Below are positions 18,588 to 26,794 of a DNA stretch of 64,000 nucleotides, piece after piece. Every line of letters begins with the position of its first letter. Positions within the stretch are counted from its first letter, which is position 1. Made by a program: the position numbers and the translations under genes. The DNA is from Streptococcus parasanguinis (GTDB lineage Bacteria > Bacillota > Bacilli > Lactobacillales > Streptococcaceae), in assembly GCF_032163505.1 (NCBI RefSeq), contig NZ_CP134147.1, positions 2,054,584 through 2,118,583 of the forward strand, read 5' to 3'. The notes under the pieces were generated by a model. The model was not told the DNA's origin. It made no database searches and saw nothing but the letters and a program-made list of their open reading frames with translations.

Positions 18588-19847
18588 CTATTTCACAGTA
18601 CCCTGATGAATCAACTCTAGACACTTGTCCAGATCCACATCTCTCTCGAAATGGCTAGGTGTCCAAGGAATCTCTATATCGGGCTCCACACCTTGATCCG
18701 TCATTCCTTTCCCTTGATCTACGCATAGACAACGAGAAGTAGGAAACATCAATTGATAATCGCCATAATCAACGGTACAACAATTAGAGTAGTCTAAAAT
18801 TCCTAGAGTTGGTCGACCCACCACCGTTACCTTCTTAAACTGCTTCATCATCTGAACAAAGTTATCGCCAGAAGAACCGCAATAAATATCTGATAAGATA
18901 AAGATCCGTTCAGGATAGTGGCCACCTCTAACTTCTGGGAAGAATTCCTCGCTTTCTTGCTGATACGGTACATAACCTTTTCCCCGATAGTGTATCAAAT
19001 TCTCTTTCATATCTTCAAGCAGCTTAACTGTTTCAGGGCTAATTTCTTCCTGTTGCATCCAGTCCTCAAAGTCTTTCAAGCGCAGGTCAACATTGCGCTC
19101 TGTGTAGAGAATTTCCATGCCATCATCATCCCAGTCAAGCGAATCATAGCCCTGATCCTTCTCTAAGCCTAGATGTAACAGAGGAAGATATAGAGAATCC
19201 GTCCCTCCACTGTTGCGTCGGACATCAATGATAAAAAACTTGACTTCCGTCATCATCGGTAAACACTCTTGGTATAAACGACCCAAAGATCCTTCATCCA
19301 TAAAGTTATCCAGACGAAGATAAAGAATCTCATCGTCTAATCGTTTCCAAAAAATCTGATCCTGGATCGGTTCTCGACTGGGTACTACTTTAATGGTCTT
19401 TTCTATCCCTTCTCGAAGCAGGGTGACACTCGTTGACTGAGAGACCAAATCTGCCCATTCTCTATAATGTCTTTCTGGGGTCTTGCTGATAAAATAGTCT
19501 TTATGAAGAGAAGCTATCTGATCCAAGTCACTTCCATCCAGAGCTAGGATTTGATCTCCTACTTGAAGACCCGTATCTTCATTAGCTTCCTCAACATACA
19601 GTTTCTGTCCATTTATTCTCAAAAGAAACCCTTTTTGACTGGCCTTTTTATCTCGAAAGGAAACATGCCCGATCACCCCAAAACTAGCTAGGTAAGTCTT
19701 CACTTGATAGAGAAAGGCATCATCTGTCATATCATCTGTAATGTTTTCTCGAAAAGGCTCTGGATCGCATCCTTTTCTATCCTTGATGGTCGATGAATCA
19801 TGGGTCATAATGGAGACGACATCTTCAAAAATAGCAGTCTTTTTCAT
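18588..19847 (-). CDS. S41-family peptidase with PDZ domain, apparently cytoplasmic
   Basis: A 419-residue protein of the C-terminal processing peptidase clan. A PDZ-like segment at about 65-125 includes GFLLRINGQKLYV and GLQVGDQILALDG. The peptidase core follows, with FFIIDVRRNSGGTDSLYL and the catalytic-serine motif YCGSSGDNFV. No signal peptide or membrane segment is visible, which is unusual for the family. It stands alone between the dlt operon and the DUF4956 gene. Substrate is unknown. Confidence 0.8.
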   Translation of the reverse strand: MKKTAIFEDVVSIMTHDSSTIKDRKGCDPEPFRENITDDMTDDAFLYQVKTYLASFGVIGHVSFRDKKASQKGFLLRINGQKLYVEEANEDTGLQVGDQILALDGSDLDQIASLHKDYFISKTPERHYREWADLVSQSTSVTLLREGIEKTIKVVPSREPIQDQIFWKRLDDEILYLRLDNFMDEGSLGRLYQECLPMMTEVKFFIIDVRRNSGGTDSLYLPLLHLGLEKDQGYDSLDWDDDGMEILYTERNVDLRLKDFEDWMQQEEISPETVKLLEDMKENLIHYRGKGYVPYQQESEEFFPEVRGGHYPERIFILSDIYCGSSGDNFVQMMKQFKKVTVVGRPTLGILDYSNCCTVDYGDYQLMFPTSRCLCVDQGKGMTDQGVEPDIEIPWTPSHFERDVDLDKCLELIHQGTVK

Positions 19848-19911
19848 AAAGGATTCCTTCCATTTTTTAGAAACAGTATACCACTTTTTCTTAAAAAGTT
19901 CTTAAAACCCT

Positions 19912-19936
19912 AAAAAACTATCCTAAAGTAGGGTAG
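19912..19936 (-). terminator. Terminator after the DUF4956 gene
   Basis: On the minus strand, CTACCCT (complement of 19930-19936) pairs with AGGATAG (complement of 19918-19924) with one mismatch. It is followed by six T residues (complement of 19912-19917). Confidence 0.7.
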
Positions 19937-19939
19937 CAG

Positions 19940-20623
19940 TTATAAATTCTTTCTTTTCTTCGCTTTCTTTGTCAGAGCGACATCACAATTTTCAATCTCG
20001 CTAATCAATAGATTGGCAAGGCCAAAATCATCGATGTTCGATTTCATATTTACCTCGTAGTTCAAGGTCAGTTGTTCTCCAGCTTGGGCCGTTGTGACAG
20101 AAATAAAGTCAATCTCTGAACACCTTTGGTCCAACAACTGGCTGATTTGTTCTGCAACAGAATCTTGTTTTGAGACAGTTATAGTCAAATGACGGCGCCG
20201 TTGGTGGTCGGTCTTACTTTGCTTGGTTTCGAGCAAGAGCCAGATAGCTAACAGAAAGGCCGTAAACAAAACTGCCAATAAGAGGTAGCCCGACCCCGCT
20301 GCTAAACCAATAATCATGGCTAGGAAAATCGCGATCAATTCTCTCGAGCCGCTGGTAGCAGACCGGAAACGAATCAAGCTAAAGGTTCCCGCTACTGCAA
20401 TCGAGGTCCCCAGACTCCCGTTCACCAGGAAAATCACCAGGGTCATCATGCAGGGAAGCAAGGTGAGACTGACGATAAATTCACGCGTATAGAGAGTACG
20501 GTATTTGTAGGTCCAAGACAGGGCCATCCCGAGCACCAGGCTGACCAGCAAGGCTAGCATCAGGCGCACCGGATCTACGGTTGCCGTAGCGTTATTAAAA
20601 ATAGAATCAAATAGATTAGACAT
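19940..20623 (-). CDS. DUF4956 membrane protein, partner of VTC-domain gene
   Basis: A 227-residue protein with an N-terminal membrane domain of about four segments, then a soluble C-terminal domain of about 95 residues beginning near TKQSKTDHQRRRHLTITVS. The highly conserved-looking loop RFRSATSGSRELIAIFLAMIIG matches DUF4956. The ATG at 20623 lies within the end of the VTC gene (8-base overlap), so the two are translationally coupled. The pairing of VTC and DUF4956 genes is widespread in Firmicutes. DUF4956 could be the membrane component that accepts or exports the VTC product, but no function is proven. Confidence 0.8.
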   Translation of the reverse strand: MSNLFDSIFNNATATVDPVRLMLALLVSLVLGMALSWTYKYRTLYTREFIVSLTLLPCMMTLVIFLVNGSLGTSIAVAGTFSLIRFRSATSGSRELIAIFLAMIIGLAAGSGYLLLAVLFTAFLLAIWLLLETKQSKTDHQRRRHLTITVSKQDSVAEQISQLLDQRCSEIDFISVTTAQAGEQLTLNYEVNMKSNIDDFGLANLLISEIENCDVALTKKAKKRKNL

Positions 20624-21395
20624 AGGCAACACCTGTCCTTTCTTGAATTGGCGTTGGTGCATAGTCTAAGCCTTGTGACTTATGGTAGGCACAACTGTAT
20701 TTCGAAAATTTCTGTTTGACCAGTCCGTACTTATCCAGAATGTCCTTCAGCCACTGAGGTTCTTCACCTGGGGCCTTGATTTCCATAATGATGGTATTTT
20801 CTTCTAATAAAGGCTCACCAGCTTTCCCACAAAGGAGACTGACCTGCTGATCACGATAGACTAAATTTTGATCCAGGGTGACCCGAATCTTATTGTAAGG
20901 ATAGCCTTGGATACTCTTCTTTTCTTTTAAGGACAAACGATCATAATAGATGTACATCTGAGGCTGTAGGCGGTTATCATAGCGCTGGCGCAGAACTTGG
21001 ATTTCTTGCACCAAGTCCAGATCCTGAATGGTCTGATCCACTAGTCCATCCGTCATGAGGCGGGTGATGGAGGAAGGGTTCGAGACCAGGCGGAACTTAT
21101 GACCAATTCCTTCTGCATCCTTTGATTTTACTTCTAGAAAAGCCGGACTCTCCACTGTTGGATGCTCCACATAGGTCCGCATCCGGATCTTTTCACGACG
21201 ATTCTGTTTAGCAAGGGCATCTTGGATCACATCGAAGTCTTCGGTATCAAAATAGACATTCGAAATCGTGGAGATGGGATAATCGTCTTCAACAACATAT
21301 TTCTTCAAATCTTTCAATAAATCATCCAAGTCTTCTTTAACTACCACATATTTGGTTTCAATCCGCTTGAAGCTTGTCTCAATTGTTTTTTTCAT
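20616..21395 (-). CDS. VTC-domain (polyphosphate-polymerase-like) protein
   Basis: A 259-residue protein resembling the tunnel-shaped VTC/CYTH triphosphate enzyme fold of yeast Vtc4. Landmarks are RIETKY (11-16), YFDTEDF, KIRMRTY, AFLEVKSKD, HKFRLVS, RVTLDQNLVY, IMEIKAPG and the C-terminal KFSKYSCAY. These supply the ring of basic residues and metal-binding glutamates expected for polyphosphate chemistry. No SPX regulatory domain is present. It heads a two-gene unit with the DUF4956 gene and diverges from the DUF4353-type lipoprotein. Polyphosphate synthesis is a family-based inference; another polyanion is possible. Confidence 0.82.
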   Translation of the reverse strand: MKKTIETSFKRIETKYVVVKEDLDDLLKDLKKYVVEDDYPISTISNVYFDTEDFDVIQDALAKQNRREKIRMRTYVEHPTVESPAFLEVKSKDAEGIGHKFRLVSNPSSITRLMTDGLVDQTIQDLDLVQEIQVLRQRYDNRLQPQMYIYYDRLSLKEKKSIQGYPYNKIRVTLDQNLVYRDQQVSLLCGKAGEPLLEENTIIMEIKAPGEEPQWLKDILDKYGLVKQKFSKYSCAYHKSQGLDYAPTPIQERTGVAYV

Positions 21396-21505
21396 GTTTC
21401 TTCTCCTTTAAGGGGGATCTATTATTTCTAACCTTCAGTAAGTATGAATACGACTTACGTGCTTTCTAGTTTAATGGGACTTTCTTAACTGGTCATTAAG
21501 CCAAA

Positions 21506-21573
21506 CTTAAAGAAAACTAAAGTTAAGGTTCCTTTCAGAAAAACTTTAGGAAACTTTCAGCTAGCAACTTTAG
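21506..21573. promoter_or_regulatory. Repeat-rich divergent promoter region with CTTT(C)AG array
   Basis: Between the VTC gene and the DUF4353-type lipoprotein lie direct repeats CTTTCAG (21532), CTTTAG (21544), CTTTCAG (21554) and CTTTAG (21568), spaced 10-14 bases. Inverted relatives CTTAAAG (about 21505) and CTAAAG (about 21516) lie upstream. Spacing near one helical turn is typical of sites for an OmpR-type response regulator. The regulator is not identified. Confidence 0.5.
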
Positions 21574-21609
21574 ACTAGGAGCATATCAATGGAACGAGAG
21601 GAAAAGCTC

Positions 21610-22857
21610 ATGAAATCAAACAAATGGAAATTTTTATTAACGGGGGCCGCAACCCTCACCTTACTGACAGCTTGCACCCAGGCATCATCACAATCAGCTA
21701 CAAAAAGCAATACTGCACAAACAACCGCTACTTCTACTTCAAAAAATAAAACAAACAATTCCAACTATTTTACAGATAAGGACAAGGACAGCTCTTATGA
21801 TGAAAGCAAATCCTCTACTGTAAAACTGTCTGGTTCGTCTGCAAGTGTATCAGGTGACGGCGTAGCTGTATCTGGATCAACTGTGACCATCTCGAAGGCT
21901 GGAACCTATGTCATCTCTGGTGAATCAGATGGGATTCAAATCAAGGTCGAAGCAGGTGACTCAGATGATGTTCACATCGTCCTGAAAGGCGTTACCATGA
22001 CCAACACCAACGCGCCAATTTCTGCTACGAAAGCAGGGCATGTCTATCTCACTCTAGCAGACGGCACGACCAATACCTTGTCTGATTCAAGTTCAAACAA
22101 TGATGAAGATGCCGATGCGGTGATCTCCTCTAAAGGCGACCTCACCATCAATGGTTCGGGTGCGCTCAACATTGACGCCAAGAAGAACAACGGGATTAAG
22201 GCCAATGATACCCTCCACATCACAGGTGGAACCTATAAGATCACGGCTGTTGGAGATGCCTTCAACGTCAATGATGAACTCAATATCACCGGTACGACCA
22301 TGACCATCGATGCAGATGAAGATGCCGTCAAGGTGGATAACGATGAAGATACATCTGTCGGAACCATGTATCTGTCTGACAATACCATGACCATTTCAGC
22401 TGGGGACGATGGCATCCATGCTTCTGGTGATCTGGTCATCGATAGCGGAACCTATGAGGTAACCGAGTCTGTCGAAGGGCTTGAAGGAAAATCGATCACC
22501 ATCAACGGTGGAGATATCACCATCTATGCAACCGATGATGGTGTCAATGCGGCCAATGCTAATGCCAACCAAGATGAAATTTTCTTCACCATGAATGGTG
22601 GAACCCTTAACGTTGAAGTTGGGCAAGGCGATACCGATCCAATTGATTCGAATGGAAATATCACTGTTACAGGAGGAACCATTAAATTAACGGGACAATC
22701 TGGATTCGACTTTGATGGTACTGCTACCTACACTGGCGGAAACATCTATATCAACGGTGAAAAACAAACGGAAATTGTCAACTCCATGCCTGGAGGCGGT
22801 GGGGCTCCAGGTGGTGGCGGACCTCAAGGCGGTGGACCTGGAGGTGGGCATCCATAA
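21610..22857 (+). CDS. Carbohydrate-binding-domain lipoprotein (DUF4353 type)
   Basis: A 415-residue secreted lipoprotein with a signal peptide ending LTAC, lipidated Cys22. A Ser/Thr/Asn-rich linker (about 23-65) leads to a long domain of parallel beta-helix character with repeated ITGG/INGGDITI/TINGSG motifs and many aspartates. The C-terminus is Gly/Pro-rich (PGGGGAPGGGG and on). This composition matches DUF4353 proteins that are often neighbours of VTC, DUF4956 and CotH genes. The ATG at 21610 is chosen because GAGAGGAAAAG precedes it. It probably binds glycan or polyanion at the cell surface, but the role is unproven. Confidence 0.78.
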   Translation: MKSNKWKFLLTGAATLTLLTACTQASSQSATKSNTAQTTATSTSKNKTNNSNYFTDKDKDSSYDESKSSTVKLSGSSASVSGDGVAVSGSTVTISKAGTYVISGESDGIQIKVEAGDSDDVHIVLKGVTMTNTNAPISATKAGHVYLTLADGTTNTLSDSSSNNDEDADAVISSKGDLTINGSGALNIDAKKNNGIKANDTLHITGGTYKITAVGDAFNVNDELNITGTTMTIDADEDAVKVDNDEDTSVGTMYLSDNTMTISAGDDGIHASGDLVIDSGTYEVTESVEGLEGKSITINGGDITIYATDDGVNAANANANQDEIFFTMNGGTLNVEVGQGDTDPIDSNGNITVTGGTIKLTGQSGFDFDGTATYTGGNIYINGEKQTEIVNSMPGGGGAPGGGGPQGGGPGGGHP

Positions 22858-22865
22858 TAACAAAT

Positions 22866-22896
22866 AAAGGCAGGATTTCTTCCTGACCTTTTTTTG
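22866..22896 (+). terminator. Rho-independent terminator after the DUF4353-type lipoprotein gene
   Basis: AAAGGCAGGA pairs with TCCTGACCTTT with one bulged A and a five-base loop, then a run of T. Confidence 0.85.
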
Positions 22897-22946
22897 TTAC
22901 CCTTTTTATGATAGAATAGAAAATCAATCAGCTTATCGAAAGGAAC

Positions 22947-23630
22947 ATGATGAAAAAACAAACACTCCCTCTTTTCTTCACACTCTTGCTGTCTCTTCTT
23001 TTTCTATCAGCCTGTATGCCGGACCTTAAGATCAACTTTAAAAAAGTACCCACTACTACCAGCTCAAAAAAGAAAACCTTTAAAAAAAGTAGCTCGAGTC
23101 GTTCTAGCCTCCCGAGTCGCTCAACCAGTTCAAATAGCTCAAGCAACTCCTCTAGCTCTCCCTCAACTACTACGGAAACCACTTCTGACATCGTCACAAC
23201 CGAAGGACTCCCTAGAAATGCTCAAGAAGCACCCAAAGATAAAATTTATGCGACAGGGAACTTAAAAGTAGCCTACTCTAGAAATGACGATAAAATTTTT
23301 GCACAGACGCCGGATTATGAAGGATATACCACCGCTCTTGTCCAAACAATTCTTGGAAATCCAGAGAAACAAATAACAGACCCTGCTTATATTGCCGAAT
23401 CTTTTGAAAATACCGAATTAGAAAATATTAAAGGGCTCTACCACGAGGGGAAAATCACAGGGGAACAAGCTCACGCCTTTTTGATGGGAGCTGTTGATCT
23501 CAAACAAGCTTCTAAATTCGGAGTAAACTACACCATTTACACCTATAAAAACAACACTATCCAACTGGTCTTTGAAAACGACCAACTTCTCTATATTACA
23601 CCAAATCCTGATGTTGTCTTCTTTAAATAA
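22947..23630 (+). CDS. Ser-rich lipoprotein, unknown function
   Basis: A 227-residue lipoprotein. The signal peptide ends FLSAC with lipidated Cys23. Residues about 35-85 are a low-complexity Lys/Ser/Thr tether. The remaining 140 residues form a folded domain with ILGNPEKQITDPAYIAESF and a C-terminal beta-rich stretch, TIYTYKNNTIQLVFENDQL. The layout resembles streptococcal DUF4947 proteins, an assignment made from memory of architecture only. AAAGGA precedes two consecutive ATG codons at 22947. It appears to be a single-gene unit. Confidence 0.65.
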   Translation: MMKKQTLPLFFTLLLSLLFLSACMPDLKINFKKVPTTTSSKKKTFKKSSSSRSSLPSRSTSSNSSSNSSSSPSTTTETTSDIVTTEGLPRNAQEAPKDKIYATGNLKVAYSRNDDKIFAQTPDYEGYTTALVQTILGNPEKQITDPAYIAESFENTELENIKGLYHEGKITGEQAHAFLMGAVDLKQASKFGVNYTIYTYKNNTIQLVFENDQLLYITPNPDVVFFK

Positions 23631-23633
23631 TAA

Positions 23634-23809
23634 GAGAGTGGGACAGAAATCGGTAATTCGTTAGAATTCGATTTCGTCGTCCCACCTCCGCACAGTTGAG
23701 TAGGGCTGTAAAAGCTGATGAAATCAGCGTAGTAGAGGCCACTCAACCACTGCGTCTTGCTCGACAATCCAAAGACAATTGAGAGGCTAGGACTTTTGTC
23801 CCAGCCTCT
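23634..23809. repeat. Intergenic three-hairpin repeat element
   Basis: Three consecutive stem-loops fill the gap. First, GTGGGAC (23638-23644) pairs with GTCCCAC (23679-23685), with inner GAAATCG/CGATTTC and AATTC/GAATT stems. Second, GTTGAGT (23695-23701) pairs with ACTCAAC (23741-23747), with an inner GCTGAT/ATCAGC. Third, GAGGCT (23783-23788) pairs with AGCCTC (23803-23808), with GGAC/GTCC inside. Sequence of this style is dispersed in many streptococcal genomes, probably as a mobile or RNA-processing repeat. The third hairpin resembles the one after malX (4296-4327). Confidence 0.65.
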
Positions 23810-23825
23810 TGTTTCACATGAAACA
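23810..23825. promoter_or_regulatory. parS-like site (15/16)
   Basis: TGTTTCACATGAAACA matches the ParB-binding consensus TGTTTCACGTGAAACA except for one central base. It sits between the hairpin repeat and the terminator of the YhgE gene, about 40 kb from oriC. Confidence 0.6.
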
Positions 23826-23856
23826 AAAAAACTCCCAACACATTCTGTTGGGAGTT
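23824..23856 (-). terminator. Terminator of the YhgE/Pip gene
   Basis: AACTCCCAACA (23829-23839) pairs with TGTTGGGAGTT (23846-23856). On the minus strand it is followed by a T-run (complement of 23824-23830). Confidence 0.85.
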
Positions 23857-23864
23857 CTTGAAGA

Positions 23865-26660
23865 TTAGTCCTCTTCATATTTTTTTGGATTATAGAACCA
23901 CATTCCGAGGCCTGCAAAAAGAACAATAGTCATCAGAAGGAAGGCCACTTGATTTCCAATTTCTCCTGTCATCGAAATCGTTTGACGAAGACCAGAAACG
24001 GTATAGCTCATTGGCAAGAATGGATGAATGGCTTGGAAAAAGCCATTTGTCAAAGCAAGAGGATAGGTTCCTGCACTAGAAGCCAATTGCAAGAGCAAGA
24101 GGATCAAGGAAAGGAAAGCACCGATCTTTCTTTGCCATGTTGTCAAAGCAGTCACGATAGACATGAAGGCCACACTACCAATCACACAAAGGAAGAGAGT
24201 AGCCATCTCATGATTAGCTGATAAACCAATCAAGTGAACGGCACCATAGACCAAGACTCCTGCAATCACCGCAATCGTTCCGTTGACCTCAAAGCGAGAT
24301 TTAAACCATGCCCAGCGACTTTCAGGGTGACTGCCGGATGGTAATTTTGCAAAGATCATGTTGGTTGACAAGGCACAAACAAAGAGTGCTACAGAGATCA
24401 TATAAGGAGCCATTCCGACACCATTCACCGGGACATTGTCACGGTCTGTTTTAGACATAGTGACTGGATTTGCTAAGGTTTTAGCGTTTTCTTTTTCAGT
24501 TGTAGCCACATTCAATTGTCCCTTAGCATCGTTTAATCCTTGACTCAAGGTTTGGCTTCCTGTTGCTAATTCACCTAAACCATTTGTCAATGTTTGGCCA
24601 CCTGCTGCTAATTTGCTGGATCCATCTGAGATTTGATTTGCACCGTCGGCTAGTTTATCAGCTCCGGTCACCAGTTGACCTGATTTTTCTGTCAACTGAT
24701 TGACACCAGTGACAAGTTTATTGACACCACCTGCCAACTCTGGAGTCTTGCTGTTCAATTGTCCTACACCGTCAGCTAATTTTCCAGCACCAGCAACCAA
24801 TTCACCCGACTTACCTGTTAATTGGGTCGCTCCTGAAGCCAGTTGATTCATGCCTGATGTCAAGGCAGGCATCTTTCCATTTAACTCACCTAGACCAGAA
24901 GCTAATTGATTGCTTCCTGCAAGTAATTCTGATGATTTACTATCTAGTTGGCCAACACCTGCTGCTAACTGACTAGCCCCATTTGTTAAAGTACTGCTAT
25001 TCGTCTGAAGTTGGGTTGCTCCATTAGCGATTTTATCGACACCAGCTGTATAAGCGCTGATCCCTTGACTGATGGTTTGACTAGCTGGCAACAATTGTCC
25101 ACTAACTGCGGATTGGATCTTAGACAAGCCACTTGACAAGTCTGTCAAGGTAGAAGAAGCTGTCGGTAAAACTTGATTGGCTGCCGTTTGCAGTTGTGTC
25201 AAGCTATTTCCTGTATTCAAACTACCTTGGATCGTTTGAATCGTAGTCAAGATTCCTTGAGCCGCCGTTTCACTCGAGCTTGGGCTCGATGAGATTGCCG
25301 CATTGATTTCCGCTTGTTGGTCAGCTGTCATTGCTTGATAGGCTGCTGTCCCTTGCACGCTTGCAAGGGCATTTGCACGATCCGCTTGGGCTGAAGCAAG
25401 GATTGATTGAGCTGAATTCGCAATACTCGTCAATCCAGACGAAAGTTGACTGGTATCTACTGTAGCATTTTGAATCGCTGCATTTAATTGGTTTAAACCT
25501 GCTGCCAATTGATTAATCTGAGCGGATTGACTTGTAGAAGCTTGTAGCTGGCTTGATAATGTTTGAATACCTGATTCTAATTGTGAAACCCCATTTCGAA
25601 GGGTAGCAGATTGACTACTTAATTGACCCGCTCCCTCTGATAAAGTAGCGACTCCATTTGTATAGGTTGCTAAACCATTTGAAAAGTTAGACAGGCCTGA
25701 ATTCAATTGACGCACACCATTGATATAATTCCCAAGACCATCATTGAGGGTACCCATACCGCTGGTTAACTGACCAACTCCTGAGGCCAACTGAGGGGTT
25801 TGACTCGCCATTTGATTGAGACCATTTCCTAATCGATCCACTCCGGTAGCGTAAGCCATCAAGCCTGTATTAAAAGTACCAAACCCATTATTTAATTGAT
25901 TGACGCCAGATACCAAGTTTGGAAGTTGACCAGCCATTTGATTGAGACCATTTCCTAATTGACCAACACCATCTGTATAAGCCGCAAGACCCGTACGAAG
26001 AGTGGTTGCACCATCTGAAAATGCTAAGCTTGAACGAGCCAATGTATTCAAATTAGTAGACAGTGTTTGACCACCATCTTCCAATTTACTTGCACCATCT
26101 GCTAATTTAGCACTTCCATCTGCCGCTGTCCCCATACCAGTTTTAAGCGACCCCATTTTAGAAAATAAAGCTGTTGTATATGTATTGGTCACTTTTTCAG
26201 CCACTGACTGCTTCATTTTTGTCATCGCAGTATCGCTCATTTTTCCTGCAATAAAACTATGACCACTGGACGTTTGGTAATCAATGGTCATCTGTTCCGG
26301 ATGATTGGTTAAGATGGAGCTAGCTTTTTTTGAAAGATCCTCAGGCAGGGTTACAATCATATAATAATCGCCATTTTTGAGACCATCTTTCGCAGCTTTC
26401 TCATCTACAAAATGAAAATCAAGTGAGTCATTGTCCTTCAAATTGGACACCATGTCTTTTCCGATTTCCATTTTTTGTCCATTATATGTAGCAGATTGAT
26501 CCTTATTGACAACCGCTACAGGAAGATCCGAAACTTGGCCATATGGATCCCACATGGAAGATAGAAAAATAATATTATAAAGAGCTGGAATCAAAGCAAC
26601 TCCAATCATGACAATGATAAATGTTGGCTTTTTAAGAATAGCCTTCCATTCTTTCATCAT
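23865..26660 (-). CDS. YhgE/Pip-family large membrane protein with coiled repeats
   Basis: A 931-residue protein with one N-terminal membrane segment (about 13-33), a long extracellular region, and about five C-terminal membrane segments in the last 200 residues. The extracellular part is built from a repeating LxxGxxQLxxG pattern, for example VGQLGNGLNQM and VDRLGNGLNQM. It is related to phage-infection protein (Pip) and YhgE, and to the exported-partner families of type VII systems. Start 26660 follows AAAAAGGAGAC; upstream in-frame codons run into the operator region and are rejected. The divergent TetR gene and two shared operators suggest direct repression by that regulator. Confidence 0.85.
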   Translation of the reverse strand: MMKEWKAILKKPTFIIVMIGVALIPALYNIIFLSSMWDPYGQVSDLPVAVVNKDQSATYNGQKMEIGKDMVSNLKDNDSLDFHFVDEKAAKDGLKNGDYYMIVTLPEDLSKKASSILTNHPEQMTIDYQTSSGHSFIAGKMSDTAMTKMKQSVAEKVTNTYTTALFSKMGSLKTGMGTAADGSAKLADGASKLEDGGQTLSTNLNTLARSSLAFSDGATTLRTGLAAYTDGVGQLGNGLNQMAGQLPNLVSGVNQLNNGFGTFNTGLMAYATGVDRLGNGLNQMASQTPQLASGVGQLTSGMGTLNDGLGNYINGVRQLNSGLSNFSNGLATYTNGVATLSEGAGQLSSQSATLRNGVSQLESGIQTLSSQLQASTSQSAQINQLAAGLNQLNAAIQNATVDTSQLSSGLTSIANSAQSILASAQADRANALASVQGTAAYQAMTADQQAEINAAISSSPSSSETAAQGILTTIQTIQGSLNTGNSLTQLQTAANQVLPTASSTLTDLSSGLSKIQSAVSGQLLPASQTISQGISAYTAGVDKIANGATQLQTNSSTLTNGASQLAAGVGQLDSKSSELLAGSNQLASGLGELNGKMPALTSGMNQLASGATQLTGKSGELVAGAGKLADGVGQLNSKTPELAGGVNKLVTGVNQLTEKSGQLVTGADKLADGANQISDGSSKLAAGGQTLTNGLGELATGSQTLSQGLNDAKGQLNVATTEKENAKTLANPVTMSKTDRDNVPVNGVGMAPYMISVALFVCALSTNMIFAKLPSGSHPESRWAWFKSRFEVNGTIAVIAGVLVYGAVHLIGLSANHEMATLFLCVIGSVAFMSIVTALTTWQRKIGAFLSLILLLLQLASSAGTYPLALTNGFFQAIHPFLPMSYTVSGLRQTISMTGEIGNQVAFLLMTIVLFAGLGMWFYNPKKYEED
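25807..25959 (-). repeat. Tandem coding repeats inside the YhgE/Pip gene
   Basis: A 27-base sequence at 25807-25833 recurs exactly at 25933-25959, a period of 126 bases or 42 residues. The encoded block carries the pattern LGNGLNQM followed by LxxGVxQLxxG. Related but diverged copies flank it on both sides, so the extracellular domain has grown by duplication. Confidence 0.75.
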
Positions 26661-26679
26661 ATTTTTTGTCTCCTTTTTA

Positions 26680-26768
26680 TACACATTGTCTAAATTTCTG
26701 ATATAATAGATTATACAGTTTCTAGAAATTTTCACAAGTAGAAAATCTTATTTTTTAGACACTGTGTA
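26680..26768. promoter_or_regulatory. Divergent promoter region with two TetR-type operators
   Basis: TACACATTGTCTA (26680-26692) and TAGACACTGTGTA (26756-26768) are near-palindromes of the same 13-base operator in opposite orientation, with half-sites TAGACA and TGTGTA. Between them, on the minus strand, TTGTGA (26732-26737), 16 bases and TATAAT (26710-26715) make the YhgE promoter. One operator abuts each gene, so the TetR protein likely controls both units. Confidence 0.75.
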
Positions 26769-26794
26769 CAATTTTGTGCAAAAAGGATTAACAG

